Source: Candidatus Omnitrophota bacterium (GTDB lineage: Bacteria; Omnitrophota; Gorgyraeia; 1-14-0-20-64-10). Taken from it: a DNA stretch of 35,233 nucleotides. Below, in pieces: positions 8,366-15,349 of this stretch. Made by a program: the position numbers and the translations under genes. Each line of letters opens with the position of its first letter. The stretch's first letter is position 1. The notes under the pieces were generated by a model. It saw nothing but the letters and a program-made list of their open reading frames with translations, made no database searches and was not told the DNA's origin. Location: the NCBI GenBank assembly GCA_016201735.1, contig JACQCH010000035.1:1-35233 (forward strand), written 5' to 3'.

Positions 8366-10630
8366 TTATGGGTGATGAGCGGCGGGATGCCGGGAAGGCG
8401 GGCCGGACCGGTGGGGTTCCCGGGGACGTTCACCCGAACGTTCCCGGCCTGGACCCCCGCGCCCATAATCTCCACCGGGTCGGCCGCTCCGCTCGGGGCG
8501 CCGGGCCGGAGGAATCGGCGCCGTTCCCGGCGGAAGGAGCGCCTGCTTGTGGCTCAAGTTGACCCGGCCTTGCGAGTCGATCTCCACCACCTTGACAGAG
8601 ATCGTGTCCCCCAATTTCACCACATCTTCCACCTTCGGAACAAACTGGTCGGACAGTTCCGAAACGTGGCAGAGCCCCTCTTTGCCCGGGGAGATCTCGC
8701 AGAAGGCCCCGAAATTCGTGATCCGCTTCACGATCCCCTGATAGACCTTGCCGATCTCCGCCTCTTCGGTCAATCCCCTGATGAAGGCGATCGCCTTCTG
8801 AGCGGCGGCCGCGTCGGCGGAGGCGACCATCACGGTCCCGTCATCCTCCACGTCGATCGAGGCGCCGGATTCCTGCGTGATCCTGCGGATCATCTTTCCG
8901 CCGGGGCCGATCAACTCCCCGATCTTCTCCGGATCGATCTTGAGCAGGGTAATCCGCGGAGCGAAGGGAGAGAGCTCCGGCCGATAGGCCGGGAGGGTCG
9001 CTAAGACCCGCTCCAGGACAAATTCCCGGGCCGGCTTGGACTGCTTGAGGGCTTCCCCTAACAGTTCCACGGGAATACCGGTCAGCTTCAAATCCAGTTG
9101 AAGCGCCGTGATCCCCTTGGCCGTCCCCGTCGCCTTGAAGTCCATGTCTCCGAAGTGGTCCTCGAGTCCGATGATGTCGGTCAAGATCACCGATTGATTC
9201 CCCTCCCGGACCAACCCCATCGCGATCCCCACCACCGGCGCCTTGATCGGCACCCCCGCGTCCATCAGGGCCAGCGTCCCCCCGCAGACCGTGGCCATCG
9301 AGGAGGACCCGTTCGATTCCAGGATCTCAGAGACGACCCGGACGGTGTAGGGGAATTGTTCCTTCAAGGGCATCACCGGCCTGAGGGCTTTCTCGGCCAG
9401 CGCCCCATGCCCGATCTCCCGGCGGCCCGGCCCCCGAACGGGGCGGATCTCTCCGACGGAGAACGGGGGAAAACTGTAATGAAGCATGAACGACTTGAAC
9501 GATTTCCCCTTGAGGGCGTCGATGATCTGCTCATCGGAAGCGGTCCCCAGCGTCGCCGAGGCCAGCGACTGCGTCTGCCCCCGCGTGAAAAGGCCCGATC
9601 CGTGGGTCCGGGGCAGGACCCCCACTTCACAGGAGATGGAACGGACCGTCGTCAGGTCCCGGCCGTCGATGCGCCGGCGTTCTTTTAAGATCATCTGGCG
9701 AACCAGGGTCCGCTCCAGATCGTCGAGATCTTCTTCCACCTGCGATTCGGTCAGAGTTCCTTCCGGGGTCTGGAACTCCTTGACCAGCTGTTCGACAAGG
9801 ATCTTTCTCTCATCGGAGCCCCCTTCCTTCTCGCTCCGAGAACGAAGCTCCTCTTTCACCTGATGCTCGGCCCGCTGCTGGATCCGTTGGGAAAGCTGGG
9901 CATCCGCTTTCTGAAGCGGAAGGGAAACCTTGGTGACTCCGCAGGCGGCGATCAGTTCTTCCTGCAGATCCATGCTTGCCTTCCCTTGTTCCTGCGCGAA
10001 ACGAATCGCTTCCAGGATAGTTTCCTCGGGAACCTCTTTCGCTCCCGACTCCACCATCAGCACCCCATCCTTGGTCGAGGCGACCACCAGATCCAGGTCT
10101 CCCTGTTCGATCTCGGCATAGGTGGGGTTGAGCACAAAGGAACCATCGACCCGTCCGACCCGGCAGGCCCCAACCCGGTGAACCACGGGGCTCGTGGAGC
10201 AAAGCCCTAAGGCGGTGGAGGCCCCGATGATCGCCAGGATGTCGGGATCGTTGGCCCCATCGTGAGAAAGCACCAGGGCAATCACCTGAACCTCGTTAAA
10301 GAATCCCTTGGGGAAAAGGGGGCGGATGGGGCGGTCCACCAAGCGGGAGGTCAAGATCTCCTTCTCAGAGGGACGGCCTTCCCTTTTAAAGAAACCTCCG
10401 GGGATCTTCCCCGCCGCGTAGGTCTTCTCCTGATACTCCACCGTCAGAGGGAGGAAATTCTTCCCCTCCTTCGGCTCCTTGGAGATCACCGCGGAAACCA
10501 GCACCACGGTCCCGCCGTACTGGACCATCACGGAGCCGTCGGCCTGCTTGGCCATCCGGCCCGTTTCCAAAATTAAGTCTTCTTTGCCGTATCGTTTCTG
10601 GACACGGCGCACCATCTTGTTAGCGGTCAC
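8366..10630 (-). CDS. pnp: Polyribonucleotide nucleotidyltransferase (PNPase)
   Basis: Phosphorolytic 3'-5' exoribonuclease and RNA tailing enzyme of the mRNA decay machinery. The 754-residue protein has the standard order: first RNase PH domain, an alpha-helical linker (about 240-310), second catalytic RNase PH domain (FTRGQTQSLASATLG and the GDMDFKATGT segment), then a KH domain with IGPGGKMIRRI (about 567-627) and an S1 domain (about 628-703). A Gly/Arg/Pro-rich tail ends the protein. The start is GTG at 10628-10630, with AGGAGG five bases before it; an ATG five codons in is less well placed. It follows rpsO, the common bacterial order, with a palindromic repeat between them. Confidence 0.97.
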   Translation of the reverse strand: MTANKMVRRVQKRYGKEDLILETGRMAKQADGSVMVQYGGTVVLVSAVISKEPKEGKNFLPLTVEYQEKTYAAGKIPGGFFKREGRPSEKEILTSRLVDRPIRPLFPKGFFNEVQVIALVLSHDGANDPDILAIIGASTALGLCSTSPVVHRVGACRVGRVDGSFVLNPTYAEIEQGDLDLVVASTKDGVLMVESGAKEVPEETILEAIRFAQEQGKASMDLQEELIAACGVTKVSLPLQKADAQLSQRIQQRAEHQVKEELRSRSEKEGGSDERKILVEQLVKEFQTPEGTLTESQVEEDLDDLERTLVRQMILKERRRIDGRDLTTVRSISCEVGVLPRTHGSGLFTRGQTQSLASATLGTASDEQIIDALKGKSFKSFMLHYSFPPFSVGEIRPVRGPGRREIGHGALAEKALRPVMPLKEQFPYTVRVVSEILESNGSSSMATVCGGTLALMDAGVPIKAPVVGIAMGLVREGNQSVILTDIIGLEDHFGDMDFKATGTAKGITALQLDLKLTGIPVELLGEALKQSKPAREFVLERVLATLPAYRPELSPFAPRITLLKIDPEKIGELIGPGGKMIRRITQESGASIDVEDDGTVMVASADAAAAQKAIAFIRGLTEEAEIGKVYQGIVKRITNFGAFCEISPGKEGLCHVSELSDQFVPKVEDVVKLGDTISVKVVEIDSQGRVNLSHKQALLPPGTAPIPPARRPERSGRPGGDYGRGGPGRERSGERPREPHRSGPPSRHPAAHHP

Positions 10631-10657
10631 AAAATCCTCCTATTGATTAATAATTGG

Positions 10658-10734
10658 GTCATTTCGAGGCCTTCAGGCCGAGAAATCCCGTCTTTAAAAG
10701 TGTGATCTCTCGCCACTTCGTGGCTCGAGATGAC
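10658..10734. repeat. Double-hairpin palindromic repeat between rpsO and pnp
   Basis: GTCATTTCGAG at the left faces CTCGAGATGAC at the right. Two imperfect hairpins lie inside: TTTCGAGGCC-TTCA-GGCCGAGAAA, and ATCTCTCGCCAC-TTC-GTGGCTCGAGAT. The layout resembles paired REP elements. Read in the operon mRNA it sits where other bacteria carry a processing hairpin upstream of pnp. Confidence 0.75.
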
Positions 10735-10746
10735 AGTGGGGAGCGT

Positions 10747-11016
10747 TTATTTTCGGAGATTCAGGCGTTCTATGATCTTCTGGTATTCCGGGCGGGCGCT
10801 CGTTTTCAGGTATTCCAACAGCTTTCGACGCTGGCTGACCAGCTTCAGGAGGCCCCGCCGAGAATGGTGGTCCTTCCGATGAGCTTTAAAGTGCTCCGTC
10901 AGAAGATTGATCCGCTCAGTCAATATGGCGATTTGAACCGGCGCCGAGCCGGTATCCATTTGATGCGTCTGAAAGTCGCGGATGAGTTTTTCTTTCTGTT
11001 CTTTTACGAAAGGCAT
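10747..11016 (-). CDS. rpsO: 30S ribosomal protein S15
   Basis: Primary 16S rRNA-binding protein of the small subunit platform. The 89-residue product has the full S15 signature: [22 protein letters not shown], then the loop [19 protein letters not shown] with the rRNA-contacting HH/SRRGL residues, and the final helix [12 protein letters not shown]. The frame is open to 11103, but the ATG at 11014-11016 gives exactly the family length; the upstream part would overlap ribF and has no S15 similarity. It lies 23 bases after ribF and precedes pnp. The Shine-Dalgarno is weak, so it may depend on coupling to ribF. Confidence 0.97.
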   Translation of the reverse strand: MPFVKEQKEKLIRDFQTHQMDTGSAPVQIAILTERINLLTEHFKAHRKDHHSRRGLLKLVSQRRKLLEYLKTSARPEYQKIIERLNLRK

Positions 11017-11039
11017 CTCGGTAATCACGTGTTGGTTCA

Positions 11040-12062
11040 CTATATCACCCTGGCTTTCCCCTGTAAAGCGAAGAATCGTTTCGCGCGGCGGGCGTCGGCG
11101 CAAAGCTGCCGCGTGAGCGCCTCGGCGGAGGCGAAGCGCCGCTCGGGCCGTAACCGCTTGTGGAAAACCACCTCTAGGGCTTGTCCGTAGAGCTGTCGGC
11201 GGACGCCGAACAGGTGTACCTCAAGAATTGCAGTGTCAGACACCTCTGCATCTTTGCAAAAGTTGAATCGGTGTCTGACACTGAAGGTGGGACGATAGCC
11301 GATGTTGGCCATCCCTTGAAGATTGTCATTCCCGCGAAAGCGGGAATCCGATCCTCGCTTTCGCGAGGATGACACCCTGGCCGTAACCGCGTAGACCCCC
11401 ACCGGAGGGAGGACCCCGGCTCCGATCCGCAGATTGGCCGTTGGGAATCCCATCCTCCGGCCCCGGCCGAACCCCGGGATATTCACCCCCACCACCGTCA
11501 CCGGCCTGCCCAACTCCTTGGCCGCCCGGACCAAATCTCCCTTCCGAATCGCCAGGCGAATTTGATGGGAAGCGATCCGCTGGCGGCCGATCCGGACCGG
11601 AGCCACCGCGTGAACCTTGAATCCAAACTGGCGGCCTGCTTCTTTCAACGTCTCGATGGAGCCGGAGCGGCGGACCCCGAACCCGAAATCATGGCCCACC
11701 ACCACCTCCCGAACCCGCAGCGTCCCAACCAACAACCGACGGACGAACTGATCCGGCGTCCACCGGGAGAAGACCCGGGTGAAAGGGATCACCAGCGCGG
11801 CCCGGATGCCGCACTGCTCAAAGGCCCGAATCCTCTGCTCGATGGAAAGGAGCATCGGCGGAACCAGCGAAGGATTCAAGACCGTCAGTGGATGCGGATT
11901 AAAGGTGATCGCCATCGGGGTGCCGCCGAGCGCCCTGGCCCGGACCACCGCTCGGCGCAGAATCGCCTGGTGCCCCCGATGTACCCCATCAAAAATCCCG
12001 ATGGCGGCGACCGGATTTTTCCATCGGACGGGACGGGCGGGGATGCGTCGCAGGATGATCAT
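11040..12062 (-). CDS. ribF: Bifunctional riboflavin kinase / FAD synthetase, with two repeat insertions
   Basis: Converts riboflavin to FMN and then FAD. The N-terminal adenylyltransferase domain shows [10 protein letters not shown] (22-31) and ITFNPHP; the C-terminal kinase domain shows [13 protein letters not shown] and [10 protein letters not shown]. At 340 residues it is longer than most. Two palindromic repeats are read in frame in the kinase domain: residues ~230-247 ([19 protein letters not shown] 11324-11373) and ~260-278 ([17 protein letters not shown] 11231-11283). They lie in surface loops either side of [10 protein letters not shown], so the catalytic core looks intact. I prefer the ATG at 12060-12062, with GAAGGA eight bases upstream, over the one at 12069-12071, which overlaps the truB stop. 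Confidence 0.93.
   Translation of the reverse strand: MIILRRIPARPVRWKNPVAAIGIFDGVHRGHQAILRRAVVRARALGGTPMAITFNPHPLTVLNPSLVPPMLLSIEQRIRAFEQCGIRAALVIPFTRVFSRWTPDQFVRRLLVGTLRVREVVVGHDFGFGVRRSGSIETLKEAGRQFGFKVHAVAPVRIGRQRIASHQIRLAIRKGDLVRAAKELGRPVTVVGVNIPGFGRGRRMGFPTANLRIGAGVLPPVGVYAVTARVSSSRKRGSDSRFRGNDNLQGMANIGYRPTFSVRHRFNFCKDAEVSDTAILEVHLFGVRRQLYGQALEVVFHKRLRPERRFASAEALTRQLCADARRAKRFFALQGKARVI
11231..11283. repeat. 53-bp inverted repeat inserted in ribF
   Basis: CAGTGTCAGACACC (11231-11244) and its perfect complement (11270-11283) bracket a 25-base centre. The element is read in frame as RibF residues ~260-278. The GTGTCAGACACC core is itself a palindrome. Confidence 0.85.
11324..11373. repeat. 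GTCATTCCCGCGAAAGCGGGAATC-type repeat inserted in ribF
   Basis: Two small hairpins lie side by side: ATTCCCGC-GAAA-GCGGGAAT, and ATCCTCGC-TTTC-GCGAGGAT. GTCAT at the left mirrors ATGAC at the right. Repeats of this kind occur in many unrelated bacterial genomes. It is read in frame as RibF residues ~230-247. Confidence 0.85.
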
Positions 12063-12065
12063 TTC

Positions 12066-12094
12066 GGTCATCCTTCGACAAGCTCAGGATGACC
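12066..12094. repeat. REP-like repeat at the truB/ribF junction
   Basis: GGTCATCCT and AGGATGACC form a 9-bp perfect inverted repeat around TCGACAAGCTC. On the minus strand it encodes the last residues of TruB (GHPELVEG), the stop TGA, and the GAAGGA that serves as Shine-Dalgarno for ribF. Confidence 0.8.
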
Positions 12095-12757
12095 GATCCT
12101 CTTCACCGAGATAAGATGCCCCGGCTGGACTTCTTCCAGTCTTATCGCCTCCTCAATGCTGAACGGGCCCACCCGGGTCCGGCGAAGCTGGGCCAGATGC
12201 CCTCCGCATCCCAACGCCTCTCCCAAATCTTCGCAGAGGGTCCGGATGTAGGTTCCTTTGGAGCAGCGGATCTCCAGATCCAGATCGGGAAGGGAACAAC
12301 CCAAGATCTTAAGTTCATCAATCCTGACCGTCCGGCTCCTGGCCGGAATGGGAATCCCGGCCCGGGCCAGTTCATAGGAGCGCTTCCCCTGAATCCGGAC
12401 CGTGGAGTAGGCCGGGATCTTCTGCTGGATCTCCCCCTGGAAGCGGGCGCAGGCCTGCTGGATCTGATCCAAAGAAAGTTGGCCGACGGGCCGCGTCTGC
12501 AGAATCTTCCCTTCCCCGTCCTGAGTATCTGTGACGATTCCAAGCCGGAGGGTGGCTCGATAGCTTTTGTCGGCCCCAAGGAGAGTGGAGGCCTGGCGGG
12601 TGGCCTCTCCAACGAGAAGAATCAGCAGCCCCGTCGCTGCCGGATCCAGAGTGCCGCCGTGTCCCACCCGCCGGATCTGAAAGCGGCGGCGGATCCAGTC
12701 CACCGCGTCATGGGAGGTGATGCCGGCTGGTTTGTCGATGAGGAGCAGGCCGTTCAC
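12068..12757 (-). CDS. truB: tRNA pseudouridine-55 synthase
   Basis: Forms pseudouridine at position 55 of the tRNA T-loop. The catalytic Asp38 lies in GHGGTLDPAATG. Other family marks are the opening GLLLIDKPAGITSHDAV, SYRATLRLG and the RCSKGTYIRTLCEDLG motif near residue 165. The 229-residue protein is the short form without a PUA domain. The start is GTG at 12755-12757, set in the arm of cassette B with GGAGG upstream. The C-terminus ends in the residues GHPELVEG, which are a translated REP-like repeat, so the natural end has probably been replaced. It sits between nrnA and ribF. Confidence 0.95.
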   Translation of the reverse strand: MNGLLLIDKPAGITSHDAVDWIRRRFQIRRVGHGGTLDPAATGLLILLVGEATRQASTLLGADKSYRATLRLGIVTDTQDGEGKILQTRPVGQLSLDQIQQACARFQGEIQQKIPAYSTVRIQGKRSYELARAGIPIPARSRTVRIDELKILGCSLPDLDLEIRCSKGTYIRTLCEDLGEALGCGGHLAQLRRTRVGPFSIEEAIRLEEVQPGHLISVKRIGHPELVEG

Positions 12758-12918
12758 CCCGCCCCTCCGGAGTCCAGCGTTGTCCTTTCAGGGACAACGC
12801 TGCTGTGCCGAAGGCACAAATGCCCTCGGCCACCTTTCATCCACCAATTCCACTCTGCTTGCAAAAAAACCTGCATCATGCCGCATAAGCCGAGGGCATT
12901 ACTCCGGAGGGGCGGGGT
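12756..12918. repeat. Gene-junction inverted-repeat cassette, copy B
   Basis: An 18-bp perfect terminal inverted repeat, ACCCCGCCCCTCCGGAGT (12756-12773) with its complement at 12901-12918, encloses 163 bp. Three arms lie inside: AGCGTTGTCC/GGACAACGCT (12776-12801), TGTGCC-GAA-GGCACA (12804-12818), and ATGCCCTCGGC at 12820-12830 pairing with GCCGAGGGCAT at 12889-12899. Arms 2 and 3 match copy C closely. Arm 1 differs in sequence yet still pairs. Minus-strand TGA flanks both ends; one forms the GTGA start of truB. A separate CTTCGAC/CTCAGG repeat abuts the other end (12917-12942) and encodes the nrnA stop. Confidence 0.9.
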
Positions 12919-12934
12919 CATCCTTCGACTCAGC

Positions 12935-13930
12935 TCAGGATGAACGGCGCAGGAACTGCCGGACGACCTTCAACATCTTTTCTCTGGCTTGGGAGAGCGT
13001 CCCTGGAATGACGCAGCCGCTGGCGGCCACGTGCCCGCCTCCCCCGAAGGCGCGTGCGATCTGGTCCACATCCACCATCCCTTTGGAGCGCAGACTCACC
13101 CGCACATTCTTGCCGTCTTCCGATGGGCGTAACACAAAAGCGACCTCGGCCGTTTTCACGGAGCGGGGATAGTTGACCAGTTCGTCCACCACCGAAGCGC
13201 CCGCTCCGAACTTCTTGAGCAGCCCCAGCGGCACCTCGAGCCAGGCTACTTTTTTGTCCGGTGTGCTCCGGATCGAGCTCAAAACCCACCCGAGAAACTT
13301 CAAGTCGGCCAGCGAATAGGCCTCGTACAAGCGCTGGGAAACCTTCAAGGGACTCGCTCCGGCGCCGACTAAATCGGCGGCAATTCGATGAACGGCGGGG
13401 GTGGTGTTCATGTACCGGAAGGAACCGGTATCCGTGACCAGCGACACGTAGAGACAGCGGGCCTCCTCCGGAGTGGGTTTGAAGCGGAATGCCCGATAAA
13501 GAAGATAGATCATCTGCCCGACCGCGGCCGCATCTTTGTCCACCCAGTTGACGTCGCCGAACCGCTGGTTGCTGACGTGGTGGTCAATGTTCACAGTCAG
13601 CGGAGTTTTCTTCAGAAGAACCCCCATCTTCCCGATGCGGGCAAAGGTCGGCACATCCACCACCATGGCCACCTCGGCCGAAATGGATCCGTTGGATCCA
13701 CTCCGCATCGGCGCCACGCGGGGCAGGAAGTCAAACACTTCCGGCATCCCTCCCTCATAAGCCAGCACCACCTGCTTACCGAGCCGCTTCAGCAGCGAGG
13801 CCAGCGCTAAACCGGCCCCGATCCCGTCCCAGTCCGGATTGACATGGGAAGTGATCAGGAATTTCCGGTGCCGCCGGATCGTTTCAACGACCGCTTTCAT
13901 TCCTTGAGATCGGGCTTTTTCGGTTTTCAT
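12935..13930 (-). CDS. nrnA: DHH-family oligoribonuclease / pAp-phosphatase NrnA
   Basis: Degrades very short RNAs and, in characterised members, dephosphorylates 3'-phosphoadenosine 5'-phosphate. The DHH domain shows SHVNPDWDGIG (D33, D35), VVDVP (D92) and NIDHH (116-118); the C-terminal DHHA1 domain carries the substrate-binding FGGGGHVAASG motif. Metal ligands look complete. One variation is Trp in NPDWDG, where Gly is usual. I chose the ATG at 13928-13930, seven bases after the rbfA stop; another ATG at 13900 would give a more typical start, and the frame is open to 13966. The stop TGA lies inside a REP-like repeat abutting cassette B. It likely finishes the RNA decay begun by PNPase in the same operon. 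Confidence 0.92.
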   Translation of the reverse strand: MKTEKARSQGMKAVVETIRRHRKFLITSHVNPDWDGIGAGLALASLLKRLGKQVVLAYEGGMPEVFDFLPRVAPMRSGSNGSISAEVAMVVDVPTFARIGKMGVLLKKTPLTVNIDHHVSNQRFGDVNWVDKDAAAVGQMIYLLYRAFRFKPTPEEARCLYVSLVTDTGSFRYMNTTPAVHRIAADLVGAGASPLKVSQRLYEAYSLADLKFLGWVLSSIRSTPDKKVAWLEVPLGLLKKFGAGASVVDELVNYPRSVKTAEVAFVLRPSEDGKNVRVSLRSKGMVDVDQIARAFGGGGHVAASGCVIPGTLSQAREKMLKVVRQFLRRSS

Positions 13931-13937
13931 CGGTTGT

Positions 13938-14291
13938 TCAGGACAACTCCGGTTTCTTGAGATCATCCAGTATTTTCGAGATCCGAATCGAGTCGGCCAC
14001 CGAAGGGTCCTTCCGAAAAACCACCTCCGGAGTGACCCTTAAGCGCAGCCGCTCCCCCAACAGCCGGCGGACGAAGCCCGTGGCGCTCTTTAATCCGGTC
14101 TCCGTCTCGGAAGGGCTTCCATGGCCTTCCAGCAGACTGAAGTAGATGCTGGCATGCTGCAGATCCGCCGTCACCTGGACTCGGGTGATCGTGACAAACC
14201 CGATCCGAGGATCCTTCAATTCCCGCTGAAGGATCTGGGCGACCTCTTCCTTGATTGCCTGTTCCACCCGATGAATCCGCTCCGTCGTCAC
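13938..14291 (-). CDS. rbfA: Ribosome-binding factor A
   Basis: Late 30S maturation and cold-shock factor that binds near the 5' helix of 16S rRNA. The 117-residue product has the single KH-type fold of the family: RIHRVEQAIKEEVAQILQRELKDPRIGFVTITRVQVTxDLxxA, with Ser/Ala at the kink, and FRKDPSVADSIRISKILDDL at the end. The start is GTG at 14289-14291, immediately next to the arm of cassette C, which carries the GGAGG ribosome-binding site. It lies between ylxP and nrnA; infB, usually two genes upstream, is not in this cluster. Confidence 0.96.
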   Translation of the reverse strand: MTTERIHRVEQAIKEEVAQILQRELKDPRIGFVTITRVQVTADLQHASIYFSLLEGHGSPSETETGLKSATGFVRRLLGERLRLRVTPEVVFRKDPSVADSIRISKILDDLKKPELS

Positions 14292-14493
14292 CCCGCCCCT
14301 CCGGAGTGCCCCTGTCCTCTGGGTCCGCTATTCTGTGATATCACCCGAAAACCTCCAGCAGTTTGGCTTAATCCCGGCTCAGAGGACAGGGGCATCTGTG
14401 CCAAAGGCACAGATGCCCTCGGCCAACCCCTCCACCCAGTCATACTGCATCATCCTCTCCTTGCCGAGGGCATGAACTCCGGAGGGGCGGGGT
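14290..14493. repeat. Gene-junction inverted-repeat cassette, copy C
   Basis: The same 18-bp arms as copy B lie at 14290-14307 and 14476-14493, enclosing 204 bp. Inner arms are CCCCTGTCCTCTG (14309-14321) with its complement at 14380-14392, ATCTGTGCC-AAA-GGCACAGAT (14394-14414), and ATGCCCTCGGC (14413-14423) with GCCGAGGGCAT (14463-14473). It fills the whole space between the ylxP stop and the rbfA GTG, and is flanked by minus-strand TGA on both sides. Confidence 0.9.
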
Positions 14494-14498
14494 CATCT

Positions 14499-14780
14499 TT
14501 ACAAGAACTCCAGGTCATAATCAATCAGTTCAACTCCCCGCTCCCGTTCCACCATTTCGACCGTGTAGCTTAAAACCCGATTCAGCCCGGCCCGATCATT
14601 CCCGACACAAGCGACGGCCAGCGCCGCCAACTGCCATTTGTCCTGGTGATCGATTTCCGAGACCGAGACGTTCAGCCGATTCCGGATCCGGGTTTTCAGT
14701 CCCAGGAGGATCTGCCGCTTGCCCTTGAGGGACTGACTCTCCGGAATCCGCAAACTCAACTGGATCAGCCCAATCACCAT
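14499..14780 (-). CDS. ylxP: YlxP-like DUF503 protein
   Basis: A 93-residue DUF503 protein, usually found between infB and rbfA and thought to assist ribosome or RNA maturation; no defined reaction is known. Family marks are the opening VIGLIQLSLRIPESQSLKGKRQIL and the central RIRNRLNVSVSEIDHQDKWQLAALAVACVG. The ATG at 14778-14780 has GAGG four bases before it; a GTG one codon later would be spaced better. It is the first protein gene of the operon here, preceded by a row of hairpins and a tRNA instead of infB. Confidence 0.92.
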   Translation of the reverse strand: MVIGLIQLSLRIPESQSLKGKRQILLGLKTRIRNRLNVSVSEIDHQDKWQLAALAVACVGNDRAGLNRVLSYTVEMVERERGVELIDYDLEFL

Positions 14781-14818
14781 CTCGCCTCACTCGTCACCTT
14801 TCCTCTGGAAGAGGGGGC

Positions 14819-14849
14819 TGTTGGGGGAGATGGGAAATCTCCCCCAACA
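14819..14849. other. Perfect 12-bp hairpin upstream of ylxP
   Basis: TGTTGGGGGAGA and TCTCCCCCAACA pair around TGGGAAA. Neither strand has a T-run directly after the stem, so simple termination is not clear. First of three hairpins packed between tRNA-Arg and ylxP. Confidence 0.6.
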
Positions 14850-14880
14850 AGACATCTTGCTCTTGCTGGAGAGAGGGATA

Positions 14881-14915
14881 CTAGGGAGAGAACCACGCAA
14901 TGGTTCTCTCCCTAG
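14881..14915. other. Perfect 15-bp hairpin upstream of ylxP
   Basis: CTAGGGAGAGAACCA and TGGTTCTCTCCCTAG pair without mismatch around the five-base loop CGCAA. No T-run follows on either strand. Its right edge touches the inverted repeat at 14916. Confidence 0.65.
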
Positions 14916-15010
14916 AAACAATTTGGACAACCCCCTGGTTGCCCACCTCCCCTAAGCCAAGAGGCGCCTGAGGCCTCTTGAATACATCTCGCCATCAGTC
15001 CAAATTGTTT
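14916..15010. repeat. 95-bp inverted-repeat element abutting the tRNA 3' end
   Basis: AAACAATTTGGAC (14916-14928) is the exact complement of GTCCAAATTGTTT (14998-15010). Inside are CAACC-CCCTG-GTTG and CAAGAGGC-GCCTGAG-GCCTCTTG hairpins, a nested multi-arm plan like the junction cassettes but of different sequence. The right arm ends on the last base of the encoded CCA of tRNA-Arg. Confidence 0.65.
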
Positions 15011-15087
15011 GGCGCGCTCGGCGCGATTTGAACGCGCGACACCTAGCTCCGGAGGCTAGTGCTCTATCCGGGCTGAGCTACGAGCGC
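15010..15087 (-). tRNA. tRNA-Arg (anticodon CCG)
   Basis: A complete cloverleaf of 78 bases including encoded CCA. Acceptor stem GCGCTCG/CGAGCGC is fully paired with G73; D-arm GCTC..GAGC; anticodon stem CTAGC/GCTAG with loop CTCCGGA, placing CCG at 34-36; five-base variable region GTGTC; T-arm GCGCG-TTCAAAT-CGCGC. It reads CGG arginine codons. The same strand carries ylxP 230 bases downstream. Confidence 0.97.
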
Positions 15088-15349
15088 GAAGAAAAAGAAC
15101 GATTTCTCGACGAGAAACCACTAAAATCAGTTTCCATTGATGCATAAAAAGATAAATTCCAGAATCCTTGTAGGACACATTCGGGCACATCCATTTTCGC
15201 GGACCGAGCATTAGTCTACTAGGCTAGTGCTCGCCTAAGTAAACTATTTAGTTTAGCAGACGGAGCATGGCAAAACAAGACAGCGTAACCCTTACCCAGT
15301 CTTTATTGATTGATAGAACTGACAGAAAGCTACTTTACTGCGAGGGTAA
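15088..15349. other. Noncoding stretch with small palindromes
   Basis: I see no convincing gene here. It holds a near-perfect palindrome GATTTCTCGACGAGAAACC (15101-15119) just upstream of tRNA-Arg, a hairpin CGAGCATTAG/CTAGTGCTCG (about 15205-15233), and a hairpin TAAACT-ATTT-AGTTTA (about 15240-15256). The 12 bases AGGCTAGTGCTC at 15221-15232 also occur in tRNA-Arg at 15053-15064. Confidence 0.5.

Noticed and set aside
8057-9004. Plus-strand ORF of 315 codons over ftsK/pnp
   Set aside because: It spans the junction of two firmly identified minus-strand genes and has no protein signal.
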